Assembly: GCA_947331495.1 (NCBI GenBank)
Contig: CAMZOI010000001.1
Span: 434,001-498,000, forward strand
DNA length: 64,000 bases
Source of the DNA: Erythrobacteraceae bacterium Alg239-R51
GTDB lineage: Bacteria; Pseudomonadota; Alphaproteobacteria; Sphingomonadales; Sphingomonadaceae
Direction: 5' to 3'
Shown: positions 52,972 through 62,875 of the stretch, piece by piece
Position numbering within the stretch: position 1 is the first letter of the stretch
Layout of the letters: each line of letters opens with the position of its first letter
Position numbers and translations under genes: made by a program
Notes under the pieces: generated by a model
What the model saw: the letters and a program-made list of their open reading frames with translations, nothing else
What the model was told of the DNA's origin: nothing
Databases searched by the model: none

Positions 52972-53742
52972 GACCGATCCCTCGACAGGCATGATGGGCA
53001 CGTTTTGTGAGCTGAAGGAGACGTTGGTTTACGCTCGATGCCGCGCTCGTGGTCGAGTACGATCGTGCGAAGCCGCGCCCCCGGCTTATCGTTGGCCCAA
53101 CCTATCGCCATGTCGCAAGCTAATCCGGCAGCGGTGGCAGGCGCAGCAACGGAGTAAGGAATATAGTTCCCATCTCCGCAGGTCGCAGGGGCCATATTGG
53201 CTTCGACCCCCGGTTTGAGAGCTGGGAAACGCGGCCCTGCGTCCATAGAGGGCCTCAGACAGCGAAAGCAGCATTCATCGCCGCGTACATTCAGAAAAGC
53301 CTGAACAGCTGCGCCGTTACCGCTTATCCAGCAATGCAGAATGGCATCAGCCGATATGCCGTCCTCATAAAAAAGTTCATTCAGCGCATATTGCGTGTTC
53401 CAATCACCTGTCGCGTCGACGAGTAGATTTGCGTCAGCCAGCACCGTCTTTTGAGCTAGCGCATCGCCAACCGTGGCTCGGATGTCGCATTGGGGGTGAA
53501 AAGACTTTAGCTCCTCAGCCAGTGCGCTCGCCTTCGTTTCTCCTATCCGCGAATGACCGAGATAATGTCGCCCTATATTGCCGGCAGAAAGCACCTGACC
53601 ATCAATCAGCGTCAGGGGTGCACTCGCGCCCGCGCCACCCTGCATAAGGAATTTGGCAAGATGGCTTCCAAGCGTGCCGCAACCTACAAGAGCGATGGCC
53701 TTCCCGTCCAATGTTCTGATCCCGTGCAAATTGACGGACGAG
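52968..53742 (-). pseudogene. E1-like (ThiF/Cap2-type) adenylation domain, 5' end lost
   Basis: About 250 residues remain. [18 protein letters not shown] is the Gly-rich ATP loop of E1 enzymes, [19 protein letters not shown] the next conserved block; CCFRC and CPSC are a zinc-binding pair at the C-terminus. Upstream of about 53738 the frame runs into the opposite strand of an IS3-family orfA, so the expected E2 domain of a Cap2 E2-E1 fusion has gone, together with any upstream CD-NTase and effector. Order (cap2-cap3 at the 3' end) fits a type II CBASS operon; other E1-JAB modules (Bil type) are possible. Confidence 0.75.
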
Positions 53743-54843
53743 ATGAAGAGAACGAGGTTTTCAGAAGACCAGATCATCGGCGGACTGGAGGTGTCCGAGG
53801 CTCGACGCCTGCGAGCGCTCGAGAGCGAGAACGCGAAGCTCAAGCGGTTGCTGGCCGATTCGATGCTCGACCAGGCGGCGCTGAAGGATCTCCTGGCAAA
53901 AGGGTTCTGACGCCCGCCGCGAAGCGGGAAGCTGTGGCTCATCTCCAGACCTGTCACGGGATGAGCGAACGGCGGGCGTGCCGTGTCATAGATGCCGATC
54001 GCAAGAGCGTGCGTTACCGTTCCACGCAGGACGATGATGCCCAGCTCCGTGAGAAGCTGCGCGAGCTGGCCAACCAGCGTCGGCGGTTCGGTTATCGCCG
54101 CCTGCATATCCTGCTACGCCGGGAGGGCGTGATGATCAATCGCAAGAAGACCCAGCGGCTCTATCAGGAGGAAGGGCTGGCTGTCAGCCGACGACGCAGT
54201 CGTCGGCGGGCTGTCGGGACCAGAGCACCTGCTCCGGTGCTTGCCCTGCCGAACCAGCGCTGGAGCCTCGACTTCGTGCACGATCAGATGGCGTCAGGAA
54301 GACGGTTCCGCGTGCTCAACGTGGTCGTTGACGTGACCAGGGAGTGCCTGGCAGCGGTGCCGGACACGTCGATCTCTGGTCGCCGCGTCGTTCGCGAGCT
54401 GACCGCGCTGATCGAACGGCGTGGGAAGCCCGGCATGATCGTCAGCGACAACGGCACGGAGCTCACCAGCAATGCCGTGCTGGCATGGTGCGAGGAGATT
54501 GGCGTGGAGTGGCATTACATCGCTCCGGGCAGACCGATGCAGAACGGCTACGTGGAGAGCTTCAACGGCCGCATGCGCGACGAACTGCTGAACGAGACCC
54601 TGTTCATCAGCCTGGACCATGCCCGCGTCGAGATCGCCGTATGGGTGGAAGACTACAACCGAGAGAGACCGCCCTCATCCCTTGGCCACGCGACACCGGC
54701 GGCGTTCGCCGCCGAACTAGATAAGCAATGGCCTGCTTCGCCACGCCCTACGGGCTCCGCTGCGCAGCCCATTGCTTCAACCGCGCTCATACGCAACAAC
54801 GCGGCTCGGCTCTAAACCCAGCGGGGGGAAAATCAGGGGGTCA
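53743..54843 (+). mobile_element. IS3-family insertion sequence with shortened orfA
   Basis: OrfA (53743-53910) reads [13 protein letters not shown] and then joins directly [20 protein letters not shown]; the normal helix-turn-helix between them, about 35 residues, is missing in frame. OrfB follows by a -1 shift at the AAAAG near 53896 and runs to 54815, with an intact DDE triad: [20 protein letters not shown] and [15 protein letters not shown]. The right terminal repeat reads TGACCCCCTGATTTTCCCCC from 54843 inward. The left repeat is missing or cut, consistent with an adjacent deletion into the E1 gene. Confidence 0.8.
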
Positions 54844-54970
54844 CGTCACTCATTGGAAGGCGGCTATCGCGACGCAATTCGCTCTGAAAGTCGTGGGACT
54901 ATTTTGCAGGTCTTCGAGGAACAGACCTGCTAATTTTCGCCCTGCAGTTAATTCCATTAGGATAACGCTG

Positions 54971-55384
54971 TTAGCATACGTAGGCACCGCGGCCGCTAGC
55001 CAAAAGGTTGCCAGTAGGACCGTATACACGTGTTTCAGCGACCGAGATATTTTTACCGATCTTGATTATTTTGCCCGATGCTACGAGTGGTCCCGAGGTT
55101 GCCGGGCGGTGGTAGTCGACCCTCAGATCGGCGGTCGCCTTGGCCCCTGTACCTTGCGACAATAAGGTGTAGAGCCCGGTTAAATCGATCAGAGAGGCGA
55201 GCACGCCGCCATGCGCTGAACCGATTGCCGGGTTTGACACGATCTCGTCGCGCCAAGGCATCTCCAGTTCAAGCTGCTCGTTCGAACATGACCGTAAAGT
55301 GAGGCCAAGCCACCGGTGAAACGGGGCAATCTGCAGGATCTCTTCGAGGCGCTTAGGATCGATCCTTGTCGGATTATCGGTCAT
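54971..55384 (-). CDS. PaaI-family hotdog thioesterase
   Basis: 137 residues. The hotdog core shows NPAIGSAHGGVLASLIDLTG, the PaaI-type active segment, and later ATADLRVDYHRPATSGPLVA. Such enzymes hydrolyse acyl- or aryl-CoA thioesters in the cytoplasm. It is translated after the alpha/beta hydrolase with a 4-base overlap, so the two probably work together. Substrate unknown. Confidence 0.85.
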   Translation of the reverse strand: MTDNPTRIDPKRLEEILQIAPFHRWLGLTLRSCSNEQLELEMPWRDEIVSNPAIGSAHGGVLASLIDLTGLYTLLSQGTGAKATADLRVDYHRPATSGPLVASGKIIKIGKNISVAETRVYGPTGNLLASGRGAYVC

Positions 55385-56268
55385 GTAACGGCTCCCTGCG
55401 CACTGTGATTACGCTTGAGAAAATCGAGTATCACTGCCGAAAAGGCATCGTTGGCATCGCCAACCACCATATGTGTTGCCTCTGCGATGTCGGTGTATTC
55501 AGCGTGTGGAGCAAGTTCGAGCAATTGCGCGACCGCGTCTTCGGAGACCAGATCGCTCGATCCGCCGCGAATAACATGCAATGGCAGCGAAAGCCTGCAG
55601 GCTGCATCGTTCAGCGCATCAAATTGGCGTTCCTGATGAGCCGGATCGCTTCGCTTGGCTAGCGTAATGTTGCGGATAAAGGCCGGATCCCAATGCCAGT
55701 AGTAGCGGCCGTCTTCCTTCTCTCGCAGATAGCGCCGTAAACCCTTGCCGGCTCCGCGCTTGCGGCGATGTGGCATGTAGCGCGCGATGACCTCTGCCGC
55801 TTCGTCCGGTGAAGAGAAACCGGTCTCCACGTGCTCCTCCATAAAGCCGACTACGCGCATAACGCCCCCCGTCTCCATACGCGGCGCGATGTCGACGAGA
55901 GTGAGCGACGCGAAGCGACCCGGCGCAAGGTGTCCTTCGGCGATCAGTCCGGCCAGCCCGCCAAGGGAGGCCCCGACGAGCGCTGGCTTGCGGTCCATTT
56001 TTGAAGCAATCGCAACGAGATCTGAAGCGAAGTCGCGGGTTTCGTAAGCGCCCTCGGCAGACCATTCGCTGTCGCCGTGACCGCGCATATCAATTGCGAT
56101 CGCACGGAATCCCGCATTGGCGAGATCGGCTGTGACACGTTTCCATGCGTGACGGGTCTGGCCGCCCCCATGCGCGAGCAAGACCGGTAAAGCATCGGCA
56201 TTTCCGGTCGCTTCGGCTGCTATGGAGATGCCACCATCTCCCCCGATATGGAAAGTTTGCGACTGCAT
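55381..56268 (-). CDS. Alpha/beta-fold hydrolase
   Basis: 295 residues. Oxyanion motif LLAHGGGQTRHAW, nucleophile elbow VGASLGGLAG (Ser near 103), Asp near the DLVSED segment and His in the final TDIAEATHMVVGD. This is the canonical alpha/beta hydrolase triad order. Likely an esterase or related hydrolase in an operon with a thioesterase. Its promoter region holds overlapping palindromes. Confidence 0.9.
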   Translation of the reverse strand: MQSQTFHIGGDGGISIAAEATGNADALPVLLAHGGGQTRHAWKRVTADLANAGFRAIAIDMRGHGDSEWSAEGAYETRDFASDLVAIASKMDRKPALVGASLGGLAGLIAEGHLAPGRFASLTLVDIAPRMETGGVMRVVGFMEEHVETGFSSPDEAAEVIARYMPHRRKRGAGKGLRRYLREKEDGRYYWHWDPAFIRNITLAKRSDPAHQERQFDALNDAACRLSLPLHVIRGGSSDLVSEDAVAQLLELAPHAEYTDIAEATHMVVGDANDAFSAVILDFLKRNHSAQGAVT

Positions 56269-56284
56269 ACCGCAACCTCTATAT

Positions 56285-56305
56285 TGTAAATCGGTTTACA
56301 GTAAA
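56285..56305. promoter_or_regulatory. Overlapping palindromes in the hydrolase-marR gap
   Basis: TGTAAA-N4-TTTACA at 56285-56300 and TTTAC-A-GTAAA at 56295-56305 share a half site. They lie over the expected promoter of the hydrolase, 17 bases upstream of its start. A MarR dimer could bind either site, giving repression by occlusion. Confidence 0.6.
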
Positions 56306-56344
56306 CGGCTTTATTTCCTGATCGGCTATGGTAGGTAGCCCAGG

Positions 56345-56821
56345 ATGGCTGCCACGACGGACTATGACCTGGATACAAAGGGGGCAAGTTTCCTCACCGA
56401 TACCGATCGGCTGTTCTTTCTTATGGAGGAAGTGACCCGGCGTTTGCGCAGGACCGTCGATTCTTCGGTTGAACAATTCGGGCTTACGCGGACGCAATGG
56501 CGTACATTGGCTTATCTCTTTCGGAGCCCAGGCATGACCCAGACTGAGCTGGCTCGGGAACTGGAACTAGAGCGCGCTAGCATCGGCCGGACTATTGATC
56601 GCCTGGAAGAACTTGAGCTGGTAGAAAGACGCAGCGCGAAGAACGACAGGCGCGTTTGGCGGGTTCATTTACGCCCTGCCGCAATCGAGCTACTTCCCAA
56701 AATGCGAGTAGAAGCTGATGCAGTGTATGCACGCTTGCTCGGGGGGATCCGTTTGGGGGAGCTGGAGCGCTTACGCGGATCGCTGGCTAGGATGCATGAC
56801 AATCTGGGCAGCGAGCCATAA
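56345..56821 (+). CDS. MarR-family transcriptional regulator
   Basis: 158 residues. Winged helix at about 45-110: TRTQWRTLAYLFRSPGMTQT, then ELARELELERASIGRTIDRL, and wing SAKNDRRVWRVHL. Divergent from the hydrolase-thioesterase operon, which it probably represses until a small ligand binds. The start is ATG; the ribosome site is weak. Confidence 0.88.
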   Translation: MAATTDYDLDTKGASFLTDTDRLFFLMEEVTRRLRRTVDSSVEQFGLTRTQWRTLAYLFRSPGMTQTELARELELERASIGRTIDRLEELELVERRSAKNDRRVWRVHLRPAAIELLPKMRVEADAVYARLLGGIRLGELERLRGSLARMHDNLGSEP

Positions 56822-57126
56822 TCACTCGAAATCGAGCCCATGCCCCGCGTTCACGCCCGCGTTTGCCCTTCAGGGGGTCTGATGCTCAGATGAGGGACGC
56901 CGAGCGCATGCGATCATAACATCCCGGCATTCGTGGCAGGCGAGGTGGCCGGAGCCCTCGCACTCACCCAGCGCCGTTCGGTTCCTTATCAGCTTGAGCG
57001 ACCATCGGATTCAGTTTCTGCTGTAGCGTGAAATCAGCGAGTGTTTGCATGGCGGCACTGCTAGCGAATATGGTTGACGCTGAGCTTGAACACGCCAGGC
57101 TTGCGCGAGCCTTCCAAGATAGCGCT

Positions 57127-57615
57127 ATGGAAAAGCATATGCCGAAAGATGAGATACGTGATTACGCCCCCAACGAAAAGGATGACATCCTTTATTTGCT
57201 AGAAGAGGTGAACAGGACCGCTCGGCGGACCTTCGACGCTCTGATCGTGGGGCTCGACCTCAATCAAACACAATGGCGGATCATCGCGTCCTTGTTGCGA
57301 GAACCTACGCTAACACAGACCGAGATTTCTCGCCTGCTCGAGCTTGAATCGGCGACGATAGGACAGGCTGTCGCAGTTTTGGTTGAAAAAGGTTTGATCG
57401 AGCGAGTGCGGGCGGCGCACGATCGAAGAGTTTGGAACCTCCACCTCACCGAGCAAGTAAGAACCATCTGGCCGGAACTGCGCGAAGCGGCTGATCGACT
57501 CCACGAAATTCTCTGGAAGGGAATGTCTGCGCCTCAAATCGACTTCCTGCGTGCCATGCTTCGAAAAGTTGCGGAGAATCAGAAGCAGGCTGACACTTGC
57601 GAAGCAAGCCGATGA
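57127..57615 (+). CDS. Second MarR-family regulator
   Basis: 162 residues from the ATG at 57127; a longer start at GTG 57028 is possible but its extra text is unlike the family. Same architecture and sequence style as the preceding MarR (NQTQWRIIASLLREPTLTQT, DRRVWNLHL), so the two are probably paralogues from a duplication. Coupled to the UbiB-like gene by ATGA. The 206-base gap before it holds nothing I recognise. Confidence 0.85.
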   Translation: MEKHMPKDEIRDYAPNEKDDILYLLEEVNRTARRTFDALIVGLDLNQTQWRIIASLLREPTLTQTEISRLLELESATIGQAVAVLVEKGLIERVRAAHDRRVWNLHLTEQVRTIWPELREAADRLHEILWKGMSAPQIDFLRAMLRKVAENQKQADTCEASR

Positions 57616-59198
57616 AGCGCGATCTGGAAAACAGTGTCGGTGAACTGACGCGGCTAGCAGAACTCGGTCAGATTTTCGCCCGGCACGGTCTGAAAAATCT
57701 CGGAAGCTTGCTTGGCATTATGCCGGTTTCGGAGAAGGAGCCAGATACCGAGGACTTGCGTCCTGCATCGGTGGTGGCGCTGTTGCGCGATGTCGGCCCT
57801 GTCGGGATAAAGCTTGGCCAGCTCCTCGCGACCAGAAGCGACCTGTTTACACAACCCTGGATTTCCGCGTTCGGCACTCTCCACGACCAGGTGGAACCGC
57901 TGCCGTTCGATAAGATTGAACCGGTGATTGTATCGGCTTGGGGCAGCGACTGGGAACGTGAATTCGCGGCTTTCGAGAGAAACCCGATCGCCTCCGCCTC
58001 TATCGCACAGACATATGTCGCAACCCTGCTGGACGGAAGCGAGACTATCGTGAAAGTCCGCCGACCCGGCATGGCGTCCAGGATCGAGGCGGACATGAGG
58101 CTGTTGACACGGCTCGCGGGCCTCGCCGAGCGTCGGTCAAGCGACATTGCCCGCTATCGACCCGTTGAATTCCTTCAGACTTTCGGAAAGAATTTAGCGC
58201 GGGAGATGGACCTGGCGGCAGAAGCACGCGCCTGTGAACGGATTGGCGGTTATCTGGAGATGCTTGGGGTGAAGACCCCCGAGATCCACTGGGAACTCAC
58301 AGGCATGACGATCAATGTGCAGGAAGCCCTGGTCGGAAAACCCGCGTCGCGGCACCCGGCAACTGATCCGGCAGGGAATGCCCGGTTCGCGAAGCGCTAT
58401 GCCGATGCAGTGTTGCGGATGATCCTTCTCAATGGAGAGTTTCATGGCGACCCGCATCCCGGCAATGTTTTCTGGATGGAAGGGAACCAGGTAGGCTTTA
58501 TCGATTTCGGCTCGGTGGGCTTTCTCAGCGGCGCGCGGCGTCAGGAAATTGTCCGACTGATTTTCGCTATCGCGAACGAACAGATAGACAAGGTGGCCGA
58601 TCTGCTGCTCGACTGGGCAGGCAATCCACTCGTGGATCGCGCGCAATTGGTGATGGACCTGGATGAGCTGATCGCGGAATTTAGCGGCACAGCTCTTGCC
58701 GGGATAGAATTCGCGGCAATTTTCGATCGGGTTTTCGGATTATTGCGCGATTATCGCCTCGTATTGCCGCCCGACCTCGCTATTTTGCTGCGCACCCTGC
58801 TGACCGCAGAGGGCTTCGTTCGCTCTTTGGCGCCGGACTACAATATCGCCGAAGAAACGAAGCCGATCGTGATGCAATTGTTTGCCGAGCGATTTTCGAT
58901 CGGAGCCGCGCGGGATCATTTGGCCAAGGTCCGCAGTGGCCTGCTGGATTTCTCGGCATCGCTGCCCGAGCTAATCGAGAACGTTGCCTCGGTCGCTCGA
59001 TCGGGTACGATTCAGGTTTCCATCGACCCAGCCAGTCTGAACCATCTGACGCGGGAAGGGCACCGCAGCACCCCCGTCAAGGGTCCCGTGGTCGGCGCGT
59101 TGATCGTCTCTGCCGCTTTGCTGGCCGACCAATCGTTGTTACTAGCAGGAATTGTTCTGGCTTTCGCGGGAATAGCACTCATCCCTAGATGGAACTGA
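57612..59198 (+). CDS. ABC1/UbiB-family atypical kinase (AarF-like)
   Basis: 528 residues from ATG 57612. Ala-rich and KxGQ-type motif PVGIKLGQLLATRSDL near 60, invariant Lys in IVKVRRPG near 148, catalytic HGDPHPGNVFW near 278-288 and FIDFG near 298, all hallmarks of the ABC1 family. Two C-terminal membrane helices (about 490-525). Family members support ubiquinone biosynthesis or lipid trafficking; as a solitary gene coupled to a MarR regulator this may be a stress-regulated paralogue of chromosomal ubiB. Confidence 0.88.
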   Translation: MKRDLENSVGELTRLAELGQIFARHGLKNLGSLLGIMPVSEKEPDTEDLRPASVVALLRDVGPVGIKLGQLLATRSDLFTQPWISAFGTLHDQVEPLPFDKIEPVIVSAWGSDWEREFAAFERNPIASASIAQTYVATLLDGSETIVKVRRPGMASRIEADMRLLTRLAGLAERRSSDIARYRPVEFLQTFGKNLAREMDLAAEARACERIGGYLEMLGVKTPEIHWELTGMTINVQEALVGKPASRHPATDPAGNARFAKRYADAVLRMILLNGEFHGDPHPGNVFWMEGNQVGFIDFGSVGFLSGARRQEIVRLIFAIANEQIDKVADLLLDWAGNPLVDRAQLVMDLDELIAEFSGTALAGIEFAAIFDRVFGLLRDYRLVLPPDLAILLRTLLTAEGFVRSLAPDYNIAEETKPIVMQLFAERFSIGAARDHLAKVRSGLLDFSASLPELIENVASVARSGTIQVSIDPASLNHLTREGHRSTPVKGPVVGALIVSAALLADQSLLLAGIVLAFAGIALIPRWN

Positions 59199-59275
59199 TA
59201 AGACCATACGCTGTGAACGCTTCGATCACGGCCGCCCGGCACCGATGTTGGCTACATCAAGGGAGAAGAGTGGAA

Positions 59276-60046
59276 ATGACCGAACAGAAACCTGCCGAGG
59301 CGGTGCCTGCCGCCACCATGCTGCTGGTGCGGGATGAACCGGAGTTTCAGGTTCTCATGGTGAAGCGACATCATCAGATCGACTTCGCATCTGGAGCACT
59401 GGTCTTCCCTGGCGGGAAACCCCATTCAGATGATTCTTTGGAGGAATGGGCCGCTTACTCTGACGGGTGGGATCAGGTCGATACGACCCAAAGAATTTTA
59501 AAGATCGCTGCGATCCGCGAAGCTTACGAGGAGGCTGGCATTTTGCTGGCGGTCAACCGCGATGGCAGCCCTTTCGAAGGGGCCTGTGACCCGGACAGCC
59601 GCCGGGCAGTCGAACAGGGGGAAAGATCGTTCCTCGATGTCGTCCGGCAGTCCGATGTGATCTTGCGGCTCGACAGTCTCACCGATTTTGCCCGGTGGAT
59701 TACCCCGGTCTTCATGAAGAAACGGTTTGACACCTGGTTCTACGTCGCTCGAGCCCCCGAACGCCAGATTGCCGCGTGCGATGGCTATGAGACGGTGGAT
59801 GCAGAATGGCTATCACCCAATCGTGCTCTGGAGATGGGCAAATCGGGCGAGCGCACGGTCATTTTCCCGACCCGACTGAACCTGGAACTGTTGTCCGAGG
59901 CGAACAGTGCTGCGGACTGCGTAGATCGCGCGCTGGCGCGCACGATCGTGCCTGTCCTGCCGCGGGTCTTGCAGCGAGATGGCAAGAATATCCTGACCAT
60001 CCCGGAGGATGCAGGTTACGGCCCGGCGAGCGAGGTAGTTGGGTAA
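59276..60046 (+). CDS. Nudix hydrolase (NUDT19/RP2-like)
   Basis: 256 residues from the ATG at 59276, preceded by GGGAGAAGAG. The Nudix box is split by a long insertion: FPGGKPHSDD, about 30 residues, then AAIREAYEEAGILL, an arrangement typical of the NUDT19-type enzymes that cleave CoA or related diphosphates. It follows the UbiB-like gene by 77 bases. Substrate is inferred. Confidence 0.85.
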   Translation: MTEQKPAEAVPAATMLLVRDEPEFQVLMVKRHHQIDFASGALVFPGGKPHSDDSLEEWAAYSDGWDQVDTTQRILKIAAIREAYEEAGILLAVNRDGSPFEGACDPDSRRAVEQGERSFLDVVRQSDVILRLDSLTDFARWITPVFMKKRFDTWFYVARAPERQIAACDGYETVDAEWLSPNRALEMGKSGERTVIFPTRLNLELLSEANSAADCVDRALARTIVPVLPRVLQRDGKNILTIPEDAGYGPASEVVG

Positions 60047-60296
60047 ACGGTGCATCAAGGCAGTCAGTCGAAAGAGATCAGCTAAATGCCTTGAGTGTCT
60101 TGCCCCGGACGGTTTGAAACCGAACGATCTGGCCCCGCTCCTAGATTGGCGACCGCTGTTTCATATCCGTCTGCTCGATCGCGATTGAGAACCTCACACA
60201 GCTCGGAACGGAGACTGTTCTTTTAATCCCGCGCGGCCGAACTTTGGTCAAAACGCTCGCTGCCCTGCGCAATAGATTGAGTGGCCAACACCAGAC
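60047..60296. other. Intergenic, no gene seen
   Basis: 250 bases between the Nudix gene and the IS3 end. A short perfect or near-perfect repeat CGGTTTGAAACCG (60109-60121) could serve as a stem, without a U-run. Otherwise nothing I recognise. Confidence 0.4.
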
Positions 60297-61294
60297 TGAA
60301 TAGCCCCGAATTTTCTAGACGCCCTCGGTGCTCATCATCTGCTGCCTTTCGAACTCTACGGGTGACAGCATCCCGTTCCTTACATGCTTGCGTATCGGGT
60401 TGTAGAACATTTCGATGTAATCGAACACATCCTGCCTGGCCTCGTCGCGTGAGCGATAGGTCCTTCGCCGGATACACTCGCGCTTGAGCAGGTTGAAGAA
60501 GCTCTCGACCACGGCGTTGTCATGGCAGTTGCCACGGCGGCTCATCGAGTGTTCCGGATTGTGGGCCTTCAGGAACGAGGCCCAGTCCATGCTGGTGAAC
60601 TGCGATCCCTGATCCGAGTGGATCAGAACCTTCCCCTTCGGCTTCCTGCGCCACACCGCCATCAGCAATGCCTGCAGGACCAGGTCGGTGGTCTGGCGGT
60701 TCTGCATCGACCAGCCCACCACGCGGCGGGAGTAAAGGTCGATCACTACCGCCAGATGGGCAAAGCCCTCCTGCGTCCTGATGTAGGTGATGTCGGTCAC
60801 CCATGCCTTGTCGGGTGCAGCGACATCGAACTGGCGGACCAGCGTGTTGTCGACCACCCTGGACGGCTTGCCGCCATAGCTGCCCGGCCTGCATTTGTAG
60901 CCGATCCTCGCCTTGATCCCGGCCAGGCCGGCAAGACGAGCCACCCGGTTCGGGCAGCAGGTCTCGCCCTGATCGTGCAGGTCGTCGTGCAGCTTGCGGT
61001 AGCCATAGACCTTGCCGCTCTCTTCCCACGCCTGCCGGAGCAGCTCGGTCTGCCGAGCATCTTCCTTCGCCCGCCTGCTCAACGGGCTCTTCAACAAGGC
61101 GTTGAAGCCGCTGGGCTGGATGCGAAGACACCGGCACATCGCGCGCACCGAAAACAGCACGCGATTCTCGGCAACGAACGCGTATCTCACTTTGCATCCC
61201 TGGCAGAACGAAGTGGCCGTAGGTCAAATACGCATCGTCGCCGCCTGTCCTCAAAATTTGGAAAGAAAGCGTCCACAAATCTAAGGGCTATTCA
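60297..61294 (-). mobile_element. IS3-family insertion sequence lacking orfA
   Basis: Terminal repeats are seen: TGAATAGCCCCGAATTTTCT from 60297 and, read inward from 61294, TGAATAGCCCTTAGATTTGT; 19 of 25 bases match. OrfB (GTG 61188-61190 to 60315) is intact with VTDITYIRTQ (Asp), LIHSDQGSQFTS (Asp) and NAVVESFFNLLKRE (Glu). Only about 104 bases lie between orfB and the end repeat, so orfA has been deleted. The 998-base element is too short for a complete IS3 member. No target duplication is evident. Confidence 0.85.
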
Positions 61295-61315
61295 AAATTT
61301 GCGATCCCAGGTGCT

Positions 61316-62366
61316 AGAGCGGTTTCCGCCCGGTCCGAATCGCGAGGGATTCCCAAGCCGGTGATTTTCTGATTCATCATGCTGGCAGGTGAAGGAGGCC
61401 AGTATGGAATGGGTCAGCCTCTCTCGATGGATTTACGTTCGCGGCTGCTGGGCGCGGTTGACGCGGGGATGAGTTGCCGTTCGGCGGCCGACCGGTTTGG
61501 TGTTGCCCCTTCGACAGCGATCCGGTGGCAGGCGCAGCGCCGCGCGACCGGGAACTTTGCACCCAAGCCGCAAGGCGGGGACACGCGCTCGCGCCGGGTC
61601 GAGGAGTATCGGGAGATGATCCTGGCTCTGTGGGAAGCGCGCAAGGACATCACGCTCGACGAGCTTCGGGCGGAACTGAGCGGCATCGGTCTGGTAGTGG
61701 CGAACTCGACGCTTCATCGCTTCTTCGTGCGTCACGGCATCACGCGCAAAAAAGACCGGCCACGCGATCGAGCAGGACCGGCCCGACGTCCTGAGCCAGC
61801 GCCGCGCCTGGTTCGAAGGGCAACTCGACCTCGATCCGGAGCGTCTGGTCTTCATCGACGAAACGTGGACCGCGACCAACATGACCCGCAGCCATGGCCG
61901 GTGCGCCAGGGGCGAGCGTCTGAGGATGGGCTTCCCGCATGGGCATCGCAAAACGACCACGCTGGTGGCCGGCCTGCGGATGAGTGGAATGATCGCTCCG
62001 ATGGTGCTCGACGGGCCGATCAACGGCGACTGGTTCGAAGCCTATGTCGTCCAGGTTCTCGTACCCGAGCTGCGCTGTGGCGACATCGTCATCATGGATA
62101 ACCTGTCGAGCCATAAGCGCGCGTCGGTGCGCGAGCTGATCGAGGCGGCAGGGGCAACACTGCTGTCCCTCCCGCCCTACAGTCCCGACTTCAATCCCAT
62201 CGAGAAGGCCTTCGCCCGGCTCAAGGCGATGCTCCGCAAGGCAGCGGAGCGAACCGTATCCGGCCTGGGACCTGATCGGCAGGCTCGTCGACCTCTTCCA
62301 GCCCGACGAATGCGCCAACTACTTCAGCTCCTGCGGCTATGACCCAGAGTGAACGGAATCCGCTCT
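61316..62366 (+). mobile_element. IS630-family insertion sequence, damaged
   Basis: Terminal repeats AGAGCGGTTTCCG (61316) and, inverted, AGAGCGGATTCCG (62366). The transposase starts at ATG 61409 after GGAGG. Helix-turn-helix CRSAADRFGVAPSTAIRWQ, then a probable programmed -1 shift at A6 (61748-61753: AAAAAAG) joins RKK to KTGHAIEQDRPDV. The catalytic triad is in the second frame: VFIDETW, IVIMDNLSSHK and NPIEKAFARLK. A second shift near 62264-62270 (a base missing where CTGTGG would code LW) ruins the last 30 residues. TA flank on the left only. Confidence 0.85.
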
Positions 62367-62389
62367 CAACCTTGTATATCTTGGGGCTG

Positions 62390-62699
62390 GCATGGCACCG
62401 AGCGGGAACCGGATCGAGGCATTCCTGGCTGATCGCGGTTATGATGCCGATGCCATCCGCGAGGAGATCGTCGCTGCCGGCGTCGAGGCTGTGATCCCCG
62501 CAAGGAGCAACCGCCGCAACCCCGCCCCACATGATCGGGAGAAATGCCGCTGACGTAACCTTATCGAGCGATTGTTCAACAGACTGAAGAACTGGCGCAT
62601 GGTTGCCAACTCACTACGACAAAACCAAAGGGTGCTACCTTGGCTTCGTAGCTTTCGCCTCAGTCAAACTACGGATATCCTTTGTCCACGCGGCCTAGA
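62390..62699 (+). pseudogene. IS5-family transposase fragment
   Basis: C-terminal remains of an IS5/IS427-type transposase: LADRGYDADAIREEIVAAGV then VIPARSNRR, TGA in place of a Trp before RNLIERLFNRLKNWR, a frameshift near 62603, then YDKTKGCYLGFVAFASVKL to a TAG at 62697-62699. No terminal repeats found. Confidence 0.75.
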
Positions 62700-62875
62700 G
62701 CACTGCTGGCCAACATCTTCGTCGTACGGAGGCACGCAATCTTCCTGTAACAGGTCGACGGCCCGCCAAGGCCGTATAAAATGTATTGGCGCTCCGTCAG
62801 GCTGCGGCTCGGTTATAGGTTTCTGTCTGGATAAGTCGGATAATCTATCTGCCGGGTGAACTACGGTAGAGAAAC

